Shown here one piece after another: positions 33,524 to 40,836 of a DNA stretch of 42,525 nucleotides (position 1 is the stretch's first letter; the number at the start of each line of letters is the position of its first letter). The position numbers were made by a program, and so were the translations under genes. The notes under the pieces are model-generated. The model made no database searches. It worked only from the letters and a program-made list of their open reading frames with translations, and had not been told where the DNA came from. This DNA comes from an uncultured Bacteroidales bacterium (GTDB lineage: Bacteria > Bacteroidota > Bacteroidia > Bacteroidales > Bacteroidaceae), in contig CACXXT010000025.1 in the NCBI GenBank assembly GCA_902771725.1, positions 1 through 42,525 of the forward strand. The letters run 5' to 3'.

Positions 33524-34978
33524 ATGAAAAAGAAACTACTGATAATCACCGCCTCCGGAATCTTTGTCACACTCGTGACCATCGCGGCAACCTTCGTTGC
33601 CCTGCGCGGTTCCTCCGAGGCTTATGTCCGCACCATTCCCTACAACGCCACCGCCATAGCGCGACTGGACCTCCGTTCCTTTCTCAGCGATGCAGACCTC
33701 AGCCTCCAGGACGTCATCAGCCTGCTGCGCCGCAGCCACGAGTCGGACGATGCGAAGAAGGTGGGTGTGAATATGAAACGTCCTGTCTATGCCTTCATCT
33801 CGGCGGCTGGTAACGTCGGTCTGGCCGCTGCCGTCAGTGATGAGGACGACCTCGAGGATTTCTGCGAGTCCTGGCATAACGAGGGCCATGCCTCCGAGAT
33901 TGTCGAGCAGCGAGGATATTCGTGGGTGGTCATCGAGCAGCAGTGGCTGCTGGCTTTCGACTCGAAGAAGGCGCTGATGATGGGGCCTTCCATCGGTGCT
34001 GGTCAGGAGCAGCTGCGCACCGAGATGATGCAGCTGCTGGAACAGAAAGAGAAGGACAGCGGCATGGAATCCTCCCTGTTCGCGGCCCTCAGCAAGGACG
34101 ACGAGCCGCTGGCTGCCGTGGTGGCTCCCGAGATACTACCATCGGCTGCCCGCAGGGAACTGCGCCGCATGAAAGTGGCTTCGAAGGACGATGCCTTGCT
34201 GCGCCTGACGCTGGAAACCGACGATAATGAACTGGAACTGGAAGCTGACGTACTGGCAGAGAGCGAGGACGCGAAGGCTGAACTCAAGCGGATGGACGAC
34301 CTGCTGCGGCCCATCAAGGGTTCGCTGACGGACTATGCCCACTCGGAGAACGTGGCCTGGATAGCCTTGAATGTGGAGGGCGCTACGCTCCTCGATGCGC
34401 TTCGCTCGAACAACGCCGTGCGCACGGCACTGCTGGCGCTGAACCTCGCCTTCGACCTCGACCGTATCATCCGGTCCGTGGACGGCGATGTGGCGCTGGA
34501 ACTGACCAACGTATCGTCGTTCCTGGGTAACTTCGGTGTCGACAATCCTCTCCGGGGACTCTATGTCACCGCCAAGGTGGAGAACACTGATTTCCTCAGC
34601 GATGCCTCCACCTGGGGCAACAACCTCTTTGGGGTGCAGGCGCTGACACAGCAGGACTTCGCCTTGAACCTGGGTGCTACCTCTTATTATTTTGGTGTGC
34701 AGGATCGTACGTTCTACCTCGGAGCCACCCAGGGGCTGACCAACGAGCAGAACGACTACCTCCAGCGCAAGCACGGCGACATCAAGGGCAACCGCTTCTT
34801 TGCCACCTTCGCCATTCCCTCGCTGGTGAATCAGCTGGGATCGAAGACCTCTCTCCCCTCCGTCCTCTCCAGCTTCGAACGCGTGAATATCGTGATGGAG
34901 AATGCCGGTGACCTCAAGCTCGAACTCGTAGCTCCCCACGGCACCAACATCGTCCGCGAATTAATCCTCAACCGATAA
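33524..34978 (+). CDS. DUF4836-like exported or membrane-anchored protein
   Basis: The 484-residue protein has one N-terminal hydrophobic segment (KLLIITASGIFVTLVTIAATFVAL) without a clear cleavage Cys, so it may be anchored in the inner membrane or exported. AYVRTIPYNATAIARLDLRSFL and the following NVGLAAAVSDEDDLEDF recall the DUF4836 family of Bacteroidales; no function is established. It is rich in Asp/Glu/Leu with long helical stretches (DDEPLAAVV..., EDAKAELKRMDDLL). Part of the rsmE run, it is followed by a 101-nt gap with repeats before the ABC genes. Confidence 0.72.
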   Translation: MKKKLLIITASGIFVTLVTIAATFVALRGSSEAYVRTIPYNATAIARLDLRSFLSDADLSLQDVISLLRRSHESDDAKKVGVNMKRPVYAFISAAGNVGLAAAVSDEDDLEDFCESWHNEGHASEIVEQRGYSWVVIEQQWLLAFDSKKALMMGPSIGAGQEQLRTEMMQLLEQKEKDSGMESSLFAALSKDDEPLAAVVAPEILPSAARRELRRMKVASKDDALLRLTLETDDNELELEADVLAESEDAKAELKRMDDLLRPIKGSLTDYAHSENVAWIALNVEGATLLDALRSNNAVRTALLALNLAFDLDRIIRSVDGDVALELTNVSSFLGNFGVDNPLRGLYVTAKVENTDFLSDASTWGNNLFGVQALTQQDFALNLGATSYYFGVQDRTFYLGATQGLTNEQNDYLQRKHGDIKGNRFFATFAIPSLVNQLGSKTSLPSVLSSFERVNIVMENAGDLKLELVAPHGTNIVRELILNR

Positions 34979-34980
34979 CC

Positions 34981-34997
34981 TCTAAACTCTAAACACT
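34981..34997. repeat. TAAACTC-type heptamers
   Basis: A short array (TCTAAACTCTAAACACT) directly follows the DUF4836-like gene. Confidence 0.6.
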
Positions 34998-35027
34998 CCA
35001 TCATTAATCACTACCCTTCCTTCCCAT

Positions 35028-35062
35028 CTCTCGCCCCCACGGGGAGAGTCGGAGAGGGGCCC
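35028..35062 (+). repeat. Intergenic hairpin repeat of the G/C-skewed family
   Basis: A CTCTCGCCCC / GGGGAGAG stem with loop CAC and a one-side bulge is followed by TCGGAGAGGGGCCC. It lies 18 nt before the TTG start of the ABC ATPase gene and has the same hairpin-plus-purine-tail layout as the intragenic copies. Confidence 0.6.
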
Positions 35063-35079
35063 AAAACTCTCAACTCCCC

Positions 35080-35724
35080 TTGACCACCATTACCCTCCAT
35101 AATGTCCTCCCCGAGGTCTTTGCCCAGCGCACGGACATCGCTTCCGACCTGTGGCAGCAGGACGTCACCTTCGAACGCGGCCACCTCTACCTGATAGAAG
35201 CCGCCTCCGGAACGGGAAAATCCTCGCTCTGCGCCTACCTCAGCGGCTATCGTAAAGACTACAGCGGCACTATCGCCTTCGACGGAGGCGATATCCGTCA
35301 GCTGCGCAATTCCAGTTGGACGGCTCTGCGCCAGCGTTCCCTCAGCCACATGTTCCAGGAACTTCGCCTGTTTCCGGAACTGACCGCCTGGGAGAACGTG
35401 CAAATCAAGAACCAACTGACCCACTACAAGAGTGATGCCGACATCACGGCCTGGTTCAGCGCCCTCGGAATCATCGAGAAGAAAGATGCCAGACTCGGCT
35501 GCATGAGCTTCGGACAGCAGCAGCGTGTGGCGCTCATCCGGGCTTTGTGCCAACCCTTCGATTTCCTGCTTGCCGACGAACCCGTCAGTCATCTCGACAA
35601 AGAGAACAGCCGGGTGATGGGCGAGATCATGATGGACGAGGCCCGTCGCCAGGGAGCTGGCGTCCTCGTAACCAGCATCGGTCATCACATGGATTTGCCC
35701 TACGAAAAAGTCTATCGCCTATGA
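35080..35724 (+). CDS. ABC transporter ATP-binding protein
   Basis: The 214-residue nucleotide-binding domain has Walker A (EAASGTGKSSLCAYLSG), a Q-loop (FQELRLFPELTAWENV), a variant signature MSFGQQQRVALIRAL in place of LSGGQ, Walker B (FDFLLADEPVSHLD) and a probable H-loop (TSIGHH). The best start is TTG at 35080; no ATG or GTG gives a complete N-terminal strand. The stop overlaps the permease start as ATGA, so the two proteins surely pair. LolD/MacB-type transporters are the nearest class by size and partner. Confidence 0.88.
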   Translation: MTTITLHNVLPEVFAQRTDIASDLWQQDVTFERGHLYLIEAASGTGKSSLCAYLSGYRKDYSGTIAFDGGDIRQLRNSSWTALRQRSLSHMFQELRLFPELTAWENVQIKNQLTHYKSDADITAWFSALGIIEKKDARLGCMSFGQQQRVALIRALCQPFDFLLADEPVSHLDKENSRVMGEIMMDEARRQGAGVLVTSIGHHMDLPYEKVYRL

Positions 35725-36923
35725 AACTCATCTGGAAACTTCTGCGTAAACACGTCAGTGTAGGTCAGCTTGCGGGCTTCTTCCTGGCAAACCTGCTCGG
35801 GATGCTCATCGTGCTCCTGAGCGTGCAGTTCTACGAAGATATCATCCCGGCGTTTTCGGGCGAGGACGGGGTGATGAAGAATACGTATGTCATTATCTCC
35901 AAGCGCATTGCAGCAGTGTCGGCCTTCAGCGGCGAGGCACAGACATTCACGGACGGTGACCTGCGTGAACTGGAGAAACAACGTTTTGTCCGGCGGGTGG
36001 GAGCCTTCACCGCATCGCAGTATCAAGTCTACGGCAGTATCTCGATGGCAGGGATGAGTATGGGCACGGATATGTTCTTCGAGAGCGTGCCGGATGAGTT
36101 CGTGGATGTGCAGTGGCCCCAGGAGGCTGCCGGGGGCGGCGAGGTGCCGATCATCCTGCCGCGCAGCTACCTGGCATTGTACAACTTCGGCTTCGCCCAG
36201 ACGAAGAACCTGCCCAAGCTCTCTGAGGGTATTATCTCGCTCATACAGATGGATGTACGCCTGCGGGGCGAGGGTGGGAGAGAGCAGCGCCTGAAGGGAC
36301 GCGTAGTGGGTTTCAGCACCCGCCTGAACACCGTCCTGGTTCCCGAGGGCTTCATGCGGCGCATGAACGCTGAGCTGGCTCCGGACGCCGAAGCAGAACC
36401 CACACGTCTCATCGTGGAAGTGGACAACCCGGCCGACGATGCTATTGCATCGTATATGCAGCGGTGTGGCTACGAACTCGAGGACAACAGCCTCGAGGCG
36501 GGCAGGGCAACGTACTTCCTGAAGATTATCTCCGGGCTGGTGATGGCTGTAGGGCTGCTTATCAGCGCACTGTCGTTCTATATCCTGATGCTCAGTGTGT
36601 TCCTGCTCGTACAGAAGAACGCCGAGAAGCTGCAGAACCTGCTCCTTATTGGCTATTCACCTGCCCGTGTGGCGCTTCCCTATCAGCTGCTGACCGTCGG
36701 ACTCAACGCTGCCGTGGTGGTCATCGCTTTTGGCCTGCTCATCTGGCTGCGTGGCCTGTACTTGGAACGGCTGTGGCAGATGTTCCCCACACTGGTGGCG
36801 GGACGTCTGGACAATGCCATCCTCATTGGAGTGGCCCTCTTCATCCTCATCACGTTCTTCAATAACCAAGCCATCCGTCGGAAGATCCGACGCATAAACC
36901 TGAATCATGGAAGCTCTCACTGA
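35721..36923 (+). CDS. FtsX/MacB-like ABC transporter permease
   Basis: The 400-residue protein starts at the ATG overlapping the ATPase stop. One N-terminal membrane segment (LAGFFLANLLGMLIVLLSVQFYE) is followed by a large periplasmic domain (residues about 35-260) and three C-terminal membrane segments (ISGLVMAVGLLISALSFYILMLSVFLLV, LLTVGLNAAVVVIAFGLLIWL, LDNAILIGVALFILITFF). This is the FtsX/MacB topology of mechanotransmission or lipoprotein-related ABC systems. NAEKLQNLLLIGYSPARVALPY is the cytoplasmic coupling-helix region. It overlaps the downstream fusion gene by 17 nt, suggesting translational coupling. The substrate is unknown. Confidence 0.85.
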   Translation: MKLIWKLLRKHVSVGQLAGFFLANLLGMLIVLLSVQFYEDIIPAFSGEDGVMKNTYVIISKRIAAVSAFSGEAQTFTDGDLRELEKQRFVRRVGAFTASQYQVYGSISMAGMSMGTDMFFESVPDEFVDVQWPQEAAGGGEVPIILPRSYLALYNFGFAQTKNLPKLSEGIISLIQMDVRLRGEGGREQRLKGRVVGFSTRLNTVLVPEGFMRRMNAELAPDAEAEPTRLIVEVDNPADDAIASYMQRCGYELEDNSLEAGRATYFLKIISGLVMAVGLLISALSFYILMLSVFLLVQKNAEKLQNLLLIGYSPARVALPYQLLTVGLNAAVVVIAFGLLIWLRGLYLERLWQMFPTLVAGRLDNAILIGVALFILITFFNNQAIRRKIRRINLNHGSSH

Positions 36924-38469
36924 ACTCTATACCGCCTTCGCGGGTGCCGCACCCAAGACCGTGGAGGCCATCACCGGCTCCGGCAGCAACCGCCAGTACG
37001 TCCGTTTCACTTCTGCAGAGGGCAAGAGCCTGATAGGGGTGATTGGCACCTCGCTCGAAGAGAACCACGCCTTCTGCTACCTCTCCGGACACTTCGCGCT
37101 CCGCGAGCTCCCCGTGCCGCGGGTACTGGCCGTCTCTGCCGATGGGTTTCGTTACCTGCAGGAAGACCTGGGCTCGCGCTCGCTCTTCGATGCGCTTAGT
37201 GGCGGTCGCGCTGCGGGCGGACACTACAGCGAAGAAGAGCGAGAGCTGCTCCGCCGCACGGTTGCCGAGCTGCCCGCCCTCCAGATCCGGGGGGCCGAGG
37301 GGCTGGATTTCTCCAACTGCTACCCGCAGGCCGCTATGGACGAGATGAACGTTCATTTTGACCTCAACTACTTCAAATACTGCTTCCTGAAGCCCAGCGG
37401 AGTGGATTTCCACGAAGTGCGGCTGGAGGAGGATTTCCAGCGTTTTGCCCACGACTTGATGCAGACCGACGTTCCCTCTGAGTGGGCGTTTCTCTACCGT
37501 GACTTCCAGGCGCGTAATGTGATGCTCGATGCCAGTGGCCATCCGCATTTCATTGATTTCCAGGGAGGACGTCGTGGTCCTGTCCAGTATGACCTCGCCA
37601 GTTTCCTCTGGCAGGCTTCGGCGCGCTATAGCGCAGACCTGCGTGAGGAACTCATCGGGGTCTACCTCCAGCAACTGCGCCGCTTCGTGGAAGTCGACGA
37701 GGCTCGTTTCCGCCGGCGCCTGCGTTTGTTTGTCCTCTTCCGCCTCCTGCAGGTCCTGGGTGCTTACGGCTACCGCGGTTACTTCGAGCGCAAACAGCAT
37801 TTCCTCGACAGCATCCCTCCCGCCCTCCAGAACCTCCGTGACATCCTCCAGCAGGAGGATGGCTGTCCGTATGAATATATGAGGGAGGTATTTGGCCAAT
37901 TATTAAAAGACTCTCCCCCCGAACGAGTCCAGCCGGAACACTCAGTTCCGCCTTCCTCGCACCCTGTTAGGGAGGGAGCGGAATGCATCAGACTGGGTGA
38001 AAGTATTCTGCCATCAAAGGTAACCGCTCCCTCCCTAACAGGGAGGGCGGGGGGAGAGTCTTCCTCCCTCCTCATCCGCATCTTCTCCTTCTCCTACCGC
38101 CGTGGCATCCCCGAGGACACGTCGGGCAACGGGGGCGGTTATGTCTTCGACTGCCGCAGCACCCACAACCCCGGCCGCTACGAGCCGTACAAGCAGCTGA
38201 CAGGCCTGGACGAGGAGGTAATACGTTTCCTGGAAGACGACGGCGAGATCCTGACATTCCTCGATTCGGTCTACCGCCTGGCGGATGCCCACGTAGAACG
38301 CTACCTCCAGCGGGGATTCACCGACCTGATGTTCTCCTTCGGATGCACCGGCGGACAACATCGCTCCGTCTATTGCGCCCAACACCTGGCGGAGCATCTC
38401 CATCGGAAATATGGTGTCGTCGTGGACCTCACCCACCGCGAACAGGGAATCCATAAGCTGCTGCAATAG
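36907..38469 (+). CDS. Fusion of APH/AmgK-like sugar kinase and RapZ C-terminal domain
   Basis: Residues 1 to about 330 form an aminoglycoside-phosphotransferase-like kinase: GSGSNRQYVRF (ATP loop), FLYRDFQARNVMLD (catalytic Asp 199, Asn 204) and HFIDFQGGRRGPVQYDLASFLWQ. The RD...N and FQ-GP-YD pattern recalls AmgK, an anomeric MurNAc/GlcNAc kinase of cell-wall recycling. Residues about 388-520 match the RapZ C-terminal domain (FSYRRGIPEDTSGNGGGYVFDCR, NPGRYEPYKQLTGLDEEV, FGCTGGQHRSVYCAQHLAEHL), which in E. coli senses glucosamine-6-phosphate. The RapZ N-terminal ATPase is absent. A 156-bp double palindrome inserts 52 codons in frame at the domain junction (about residues 334-386). The start overlaps the permease by 17 nt. 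Confidence 0.85.
   Translation: MEALTELYTAFAGAAPKTVEAITGSGSNRQYVRFTSAEGKSLIGVIGTSLEENHAFCYLSGHFALRELPVPRVLAVSADGFRYLQEDLGSRSLFDALSGGRAAGGHYSEEERELLRRTVAELPALQIRGAEGLDFSNCYPQAAMDEMNVHFDLNYFKYCFLKPSGVDFHEVRLEEDFQRFAHDLMQTDVPSEWAFLYRDFQARNVMLDASGHPHFIDFQGGRRGPVQYDLASFLWQASARYSADLREELIGVYLQQLRRFVEVDEARFRRRLRLFVLFRLLQVLGAYGYRGYFERKQHFLDSIPPALQNLRDILQQEDGCPYEYMREVFGQLLKDSPPERVQPEHSVPPSSHPVREGAECIRLGESILPSKVTAPSLTGRAGGESSSLLIRIFSFSYRRGIPEDTSGNGGGYVFDCRSTHNPGRYEPYKQLTGLDEEVIRFLEDDGEILTFLDSVYRLADAHVERYLQRGFTDLMFSFGCTGGQHRSVYCAQHLAEHLHRKYGVVVDLTHREQGIHKLLQ
37907..38062. repeat. REPIN-like double palindrome inserted in frame
   Basis: Nested perfect inverted repeats: 14-bp outer arms (37907-37920 with 38049-38062) and 20-bp inner arms (37962-37981 with 38024-38043) around a 42-nt centre. 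Each half is a copy of the hairpin repeat; the left half carries about 36 extra nt. The right half holds its own 8-bp stem (38029-38036 with 38040-38047). The length, 156 nt, keeps the host frame. No target duplication is evident. Confidence 0.9.
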
Positions 38470-38524
38470 CAGCATTCTCCCATGCCAAAGGACATAAAAA
38501 AAGCCCCGAAACAGCCCTTTTCAA

Positions 38525-38566
38525 GCGCAGAAGGATGCAAAAGTCATCTTTCTGCGCATTTTTTTT
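38525..38566 (+). terminator. Intrinsic terminator after the kinase-RapZ-C gene
   Basis: A 13-bp stem with one G-U pair (38525-38537 with 38545-38557), a 7-nt loop and a T8 run end the upstream operon. The T run overlaps the -33 element of the next promoter. Confidence 0.9.
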
Positions 38567-38595
38567 GGTCGGTCGATGAATAATGCTTACCTTTG
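38564..38595 (+). promoter_or_regulatory. Promoter of the TlpA-DUF6029-Omp28 operon
   Basis: TTTG (38564-38567), a 20-nt spacer and TACCTTTG (38588-38595) form a full-consensus Bacteroidetes promoter, 28 nt before the first ATG. Confidence 0.82.
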
Positions 38596-38623
38596 CGGCA
38601 ACGAAAACTAAATAATTTCATAG

Positions 38624-39151
38624 ATGAAACACATTCTTATTGCTCTCTCACTTCTTCTGACGATGGCCGGCGAAGCACTGGCTCAGAAGCTGCCGCAGAT
38701 CACCCTCAAGGATATCAGCGGCAAGGCTGTGCGCGTGGACACCCTCTCCAACGGCGGCAAACCCTTCATCATCGATTTCTTTGCCACCTGGTGCAAACCC
38801 TGTAACCGCGAACTCGACGCCATCGCCGAGGTCTACGAGGAATGGCAGCAGGAGACTGGCGTGAAACTCTTTGCGGTCAGCATCGACCGGGCGCAGAACA
38901 CCAATAAGGTGAAGCCCCTCGTGGACAACCACGGATGGACCTACGATGTCCTCCTCGACCCCAACAGCGACCTGCGCCGTACCTTTGGCGGCGAGCTGAT
39001 TCCTTACGTCGTCATCTGCGATGGCGAGGGCAATGTCGTCTACAAGCACAACGGCTACACCGACGGCGCTGAGGAGGAACTCATCGAGAAGGTACGTGAA
39101 CTCGTGGCCGGAGATGAGAAAAAGGCCGATGAGAAAAAGGACAAGGAATAA
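38624..39151 (+). CDS. Periplasmic TlpA-like thioredoxin-fold oxidoreductase
   Basis: The 175-residue protein has a signal peptide (residues 1-20, ending EALA, then Q). The thioredoxin active site is FFATWCKPCNREL (Cys 57, Cys 60), and GGELIPYVVICDGEGNVVYKHNGY carries the cis-Pro region. It is of the AhpC/TSA-TlpA-ResA type, expected to reduce disulfides or serve haem/cytochrome maturation or envelope protein folding. The C-terminal 15 residues are a lysine/glutamate-rich tail (DEKKADEKKDKE). It is first of four tightly spaced genes; the DUF6029-like barrel gene begins 18 nt after its stop. Confidence 0.93.
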   Translation: MKHILIALSLLLTMAGEALAQKLPQITLKDISGKAVRVDTLSNGGKPFIIDFFATWCKPCNRELDAIAEVYEEWQQETGVKLFAVSIDRAQNTNKVKPLVDNHGWTYDVLLDPNSDLRRTFGGELIPYVVICDGEGNVVYKHNGYTDGAEEELIEKVRELVAGDEKKADEKKDKE

Positions 39152-39169
39152 CAGCATACTCTCGGATCT

Positions 39170-40819
39170 ATGAAGGTTGTAAATCACTTGTTGCTCTTCG
39201 CCTGCCTGCTGGCTGCACCACCCGCCGCGGCCCAGGAAGAGGAGCACGAACGTGCCACACTCAGCGGTAGCATCCAGGCGGACATTCTCGTGCCGCAGGA
39301 AGACAAGGCCATCGGAGCACGCAAGTACGACGAGTGGGCACTGGCGAACACCTACGCCGACCTGCGTCTCCAGAGCCGGTGGGTCGACGCGGGAGCCCGT
39401 CTGGAGTGGAACCAGTTCCCCTTGCCGGGCTACGAAGCGGATTTCAAGGGGTGGGGACTGGCGAACTTCTACGCCCGTGCCCGCTGGAAGAACGGCTCTG
39501 TCACCCTGGGTGACTTCTACGAACAGTTCGGTTCGGGATTCATCCTGCGCACCTACGAGGAACGCTCGCTCGGCATAGACAACAGCCTGCGCGGTGCCCA
39601 CGTGGCATGGAATCCTTATCGGGGCATCGCCCTGAAAGTGCTCACCGGACGCCAGCGCCATTACTGGATGCACAACGAGTCGTGGATTAGCGGCGCAGAT
39701 GCGGAGCTTAGCCTAGACGAGTGGATTCCTGCACTCTCGAATCATGGCACATACCTCACCCTCGGCGGTTCGTATGTCAATAAGCATGAGGAGGAAGAAG
39801 ACCTCTTCGTCGATGCCACCCACACGCTGAACTTGCCCGAGATGGTCCATGCCTTCGACGTCCGTGCACGCCTGCAGACCGGCGGTTGGAACGTCCTTGC
39901 GGAATATGCCCGCAAGAGCCAGGATCCCTGCTTCGACAATGGCTACATCTACCGTCCCGGATATGTGGCCATGCTCAGCGGCAGCTACAGCCAGCGCGGA
40001 CTCAGCATCCTCCTGCAGGCCAAGCGCAGCGACAACATGTCGTTCCGCAGTAGCCGCCGTCAGCTCGGCACGTCCTCGATGATCAACCACCTGCCGGCCT
40101 TCACCCTCGACCACACCTACGCCCTCGCAGCACTCTATCCCTACGCCACCAATCCCAGTGGAGAGTGGGCCTATCAGGCTGAGTTCGGCTACACCTTCAA
40201 GCGCAAGACCGCCCTCGGCGGAAAGTACGGCACCACGGTGAAGGTGAACTTCTCCCACGTCCACGCCATCGCCCAGGACCTGCGCACGCTCAACGGCAAT
40301 TACATGGGCAGCAACGGCTACGCCTCTCCCTTCTGGAAGTGGGGCGATGAGACCTACTACCAGGACCTCAACATCCAGCTCGACAAGAAACTCACGGCAG
40401 ACTGGAAGCTGAACCTCATGTATATGTACCAGCGCTACAACAAGACGGCCGTGGAAGGCGAGGGTGGCATGATCAACAGCCATATCGTCATCGGCGAGGC
40501 CAAGTGGCGCATGAACAAGACCCTGACCCTGCGCGGCGAGGCACAGTACCTGTTCACGAAGGACGACGAGGGCGACTGGGCTTTCGGACTCCTGGAACTC
40601 TCGGTGAATCCCCACTGGATGTTCACCGTCAGCGATATGTACAACGCCGGCGAGACGCACCTCCACTACTACCAGGTCGGTGCCACCTACAATGTCGGCG
40701 CCCATCGCCTGCAGGGGGCCTACGGTCGTACCCGTGCCGGATTCAACTGCACCGGTGGTGTCTGCCGCTGGATTCCTGCCACACGTGGCTTCACGCTCTC
40801 GTACAACTACAATTTCTAA
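39170..40819 (+). CDS. DUF6029-like outer-membrane beta-barrel protein
   Basis: The 549-residue protein has a signal peptide (to about AAAQ, residue 22). The rest is full of alternating strands with aromatic girdles (LANTYADLRLQSRWVDAGARLEWNQF, GWGLANFYARARWKNGSVTLGDFYEQFGSG, WKLNLMYMYQRYNKTA) and ends SYNYNF, with a terminal Phe as in outer-membrane barrels. The FGSGFILRTYEERSLGIDNSLRGAHV stretch is what I recall of DUF6029, a Bacteroidales family without a known role. Its place between a TlpA-like protein and an Omp28-like lipoprotein suggests an envelope assembly or surface-presentation function. Confidence 0.8.
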   Translation: MKVVNHLLLFACLLAAPPAAAQEEEHERATLSGSIQADILVPQEDKAIGARKYDEWALANTYADLRLQSRWVDAGARLEWNQFPLPGYEADFKGWGLANFYARARWKNGSVTLGDFYEQFGSGFILRTYEERSLGIDNSLRGAHVAWNPYRGIALKVLTGRQRHYWMHNESWISGADAELSLDEWIPALSNHGTYLTLGGSYVNKHEEEEDLFVDATHTLNLPEMVHAFDVRARLQTGGWNVLAEYARKSQDPCFDNGYIYRPGYVAMLSGSYSQRGLSILLQAKRSDNMSFRSSRRQLGTSSMINHLPAFTLDHTYALAALYPYATNPSGEWAYQAEFGYTFKRKTALGGKYGTTVKVNFSHVHAIAQDLRTLNGNYMGSNGYASPFWKWGDETYYQDLNIQLDKKLTADWKLNLMYMYQRYNKTAVEGEGGMINSHIVIGEAKWRMNKTLTLRGEAQYLFTKDDEGDWAFGLLELSVNPHWMFTVSDMYNAGETHLHYYQVGATYNVGAHRLQGAYGRTRAGFNCTGGVCRWIPATRGFTLSYNYNF

Positions 40820-40836
40820 GAAGAATCATCTTTGAT

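Noticed and set aside
35547..35720. Upstream extension of the ABC permease frame into the ATPase gene
   Set aside because: The extension lies out of frame over Walker B of the ATPase; the ATG at 35721 gives a normal membrane start and an ATGA overlap.
40504..40836. Upstream extension of the Omp28-like frame into the barrel gene
   Set aside because: The extension has no signal peptide, while the ATG at 40837 gives a clean lipoprotein signal.
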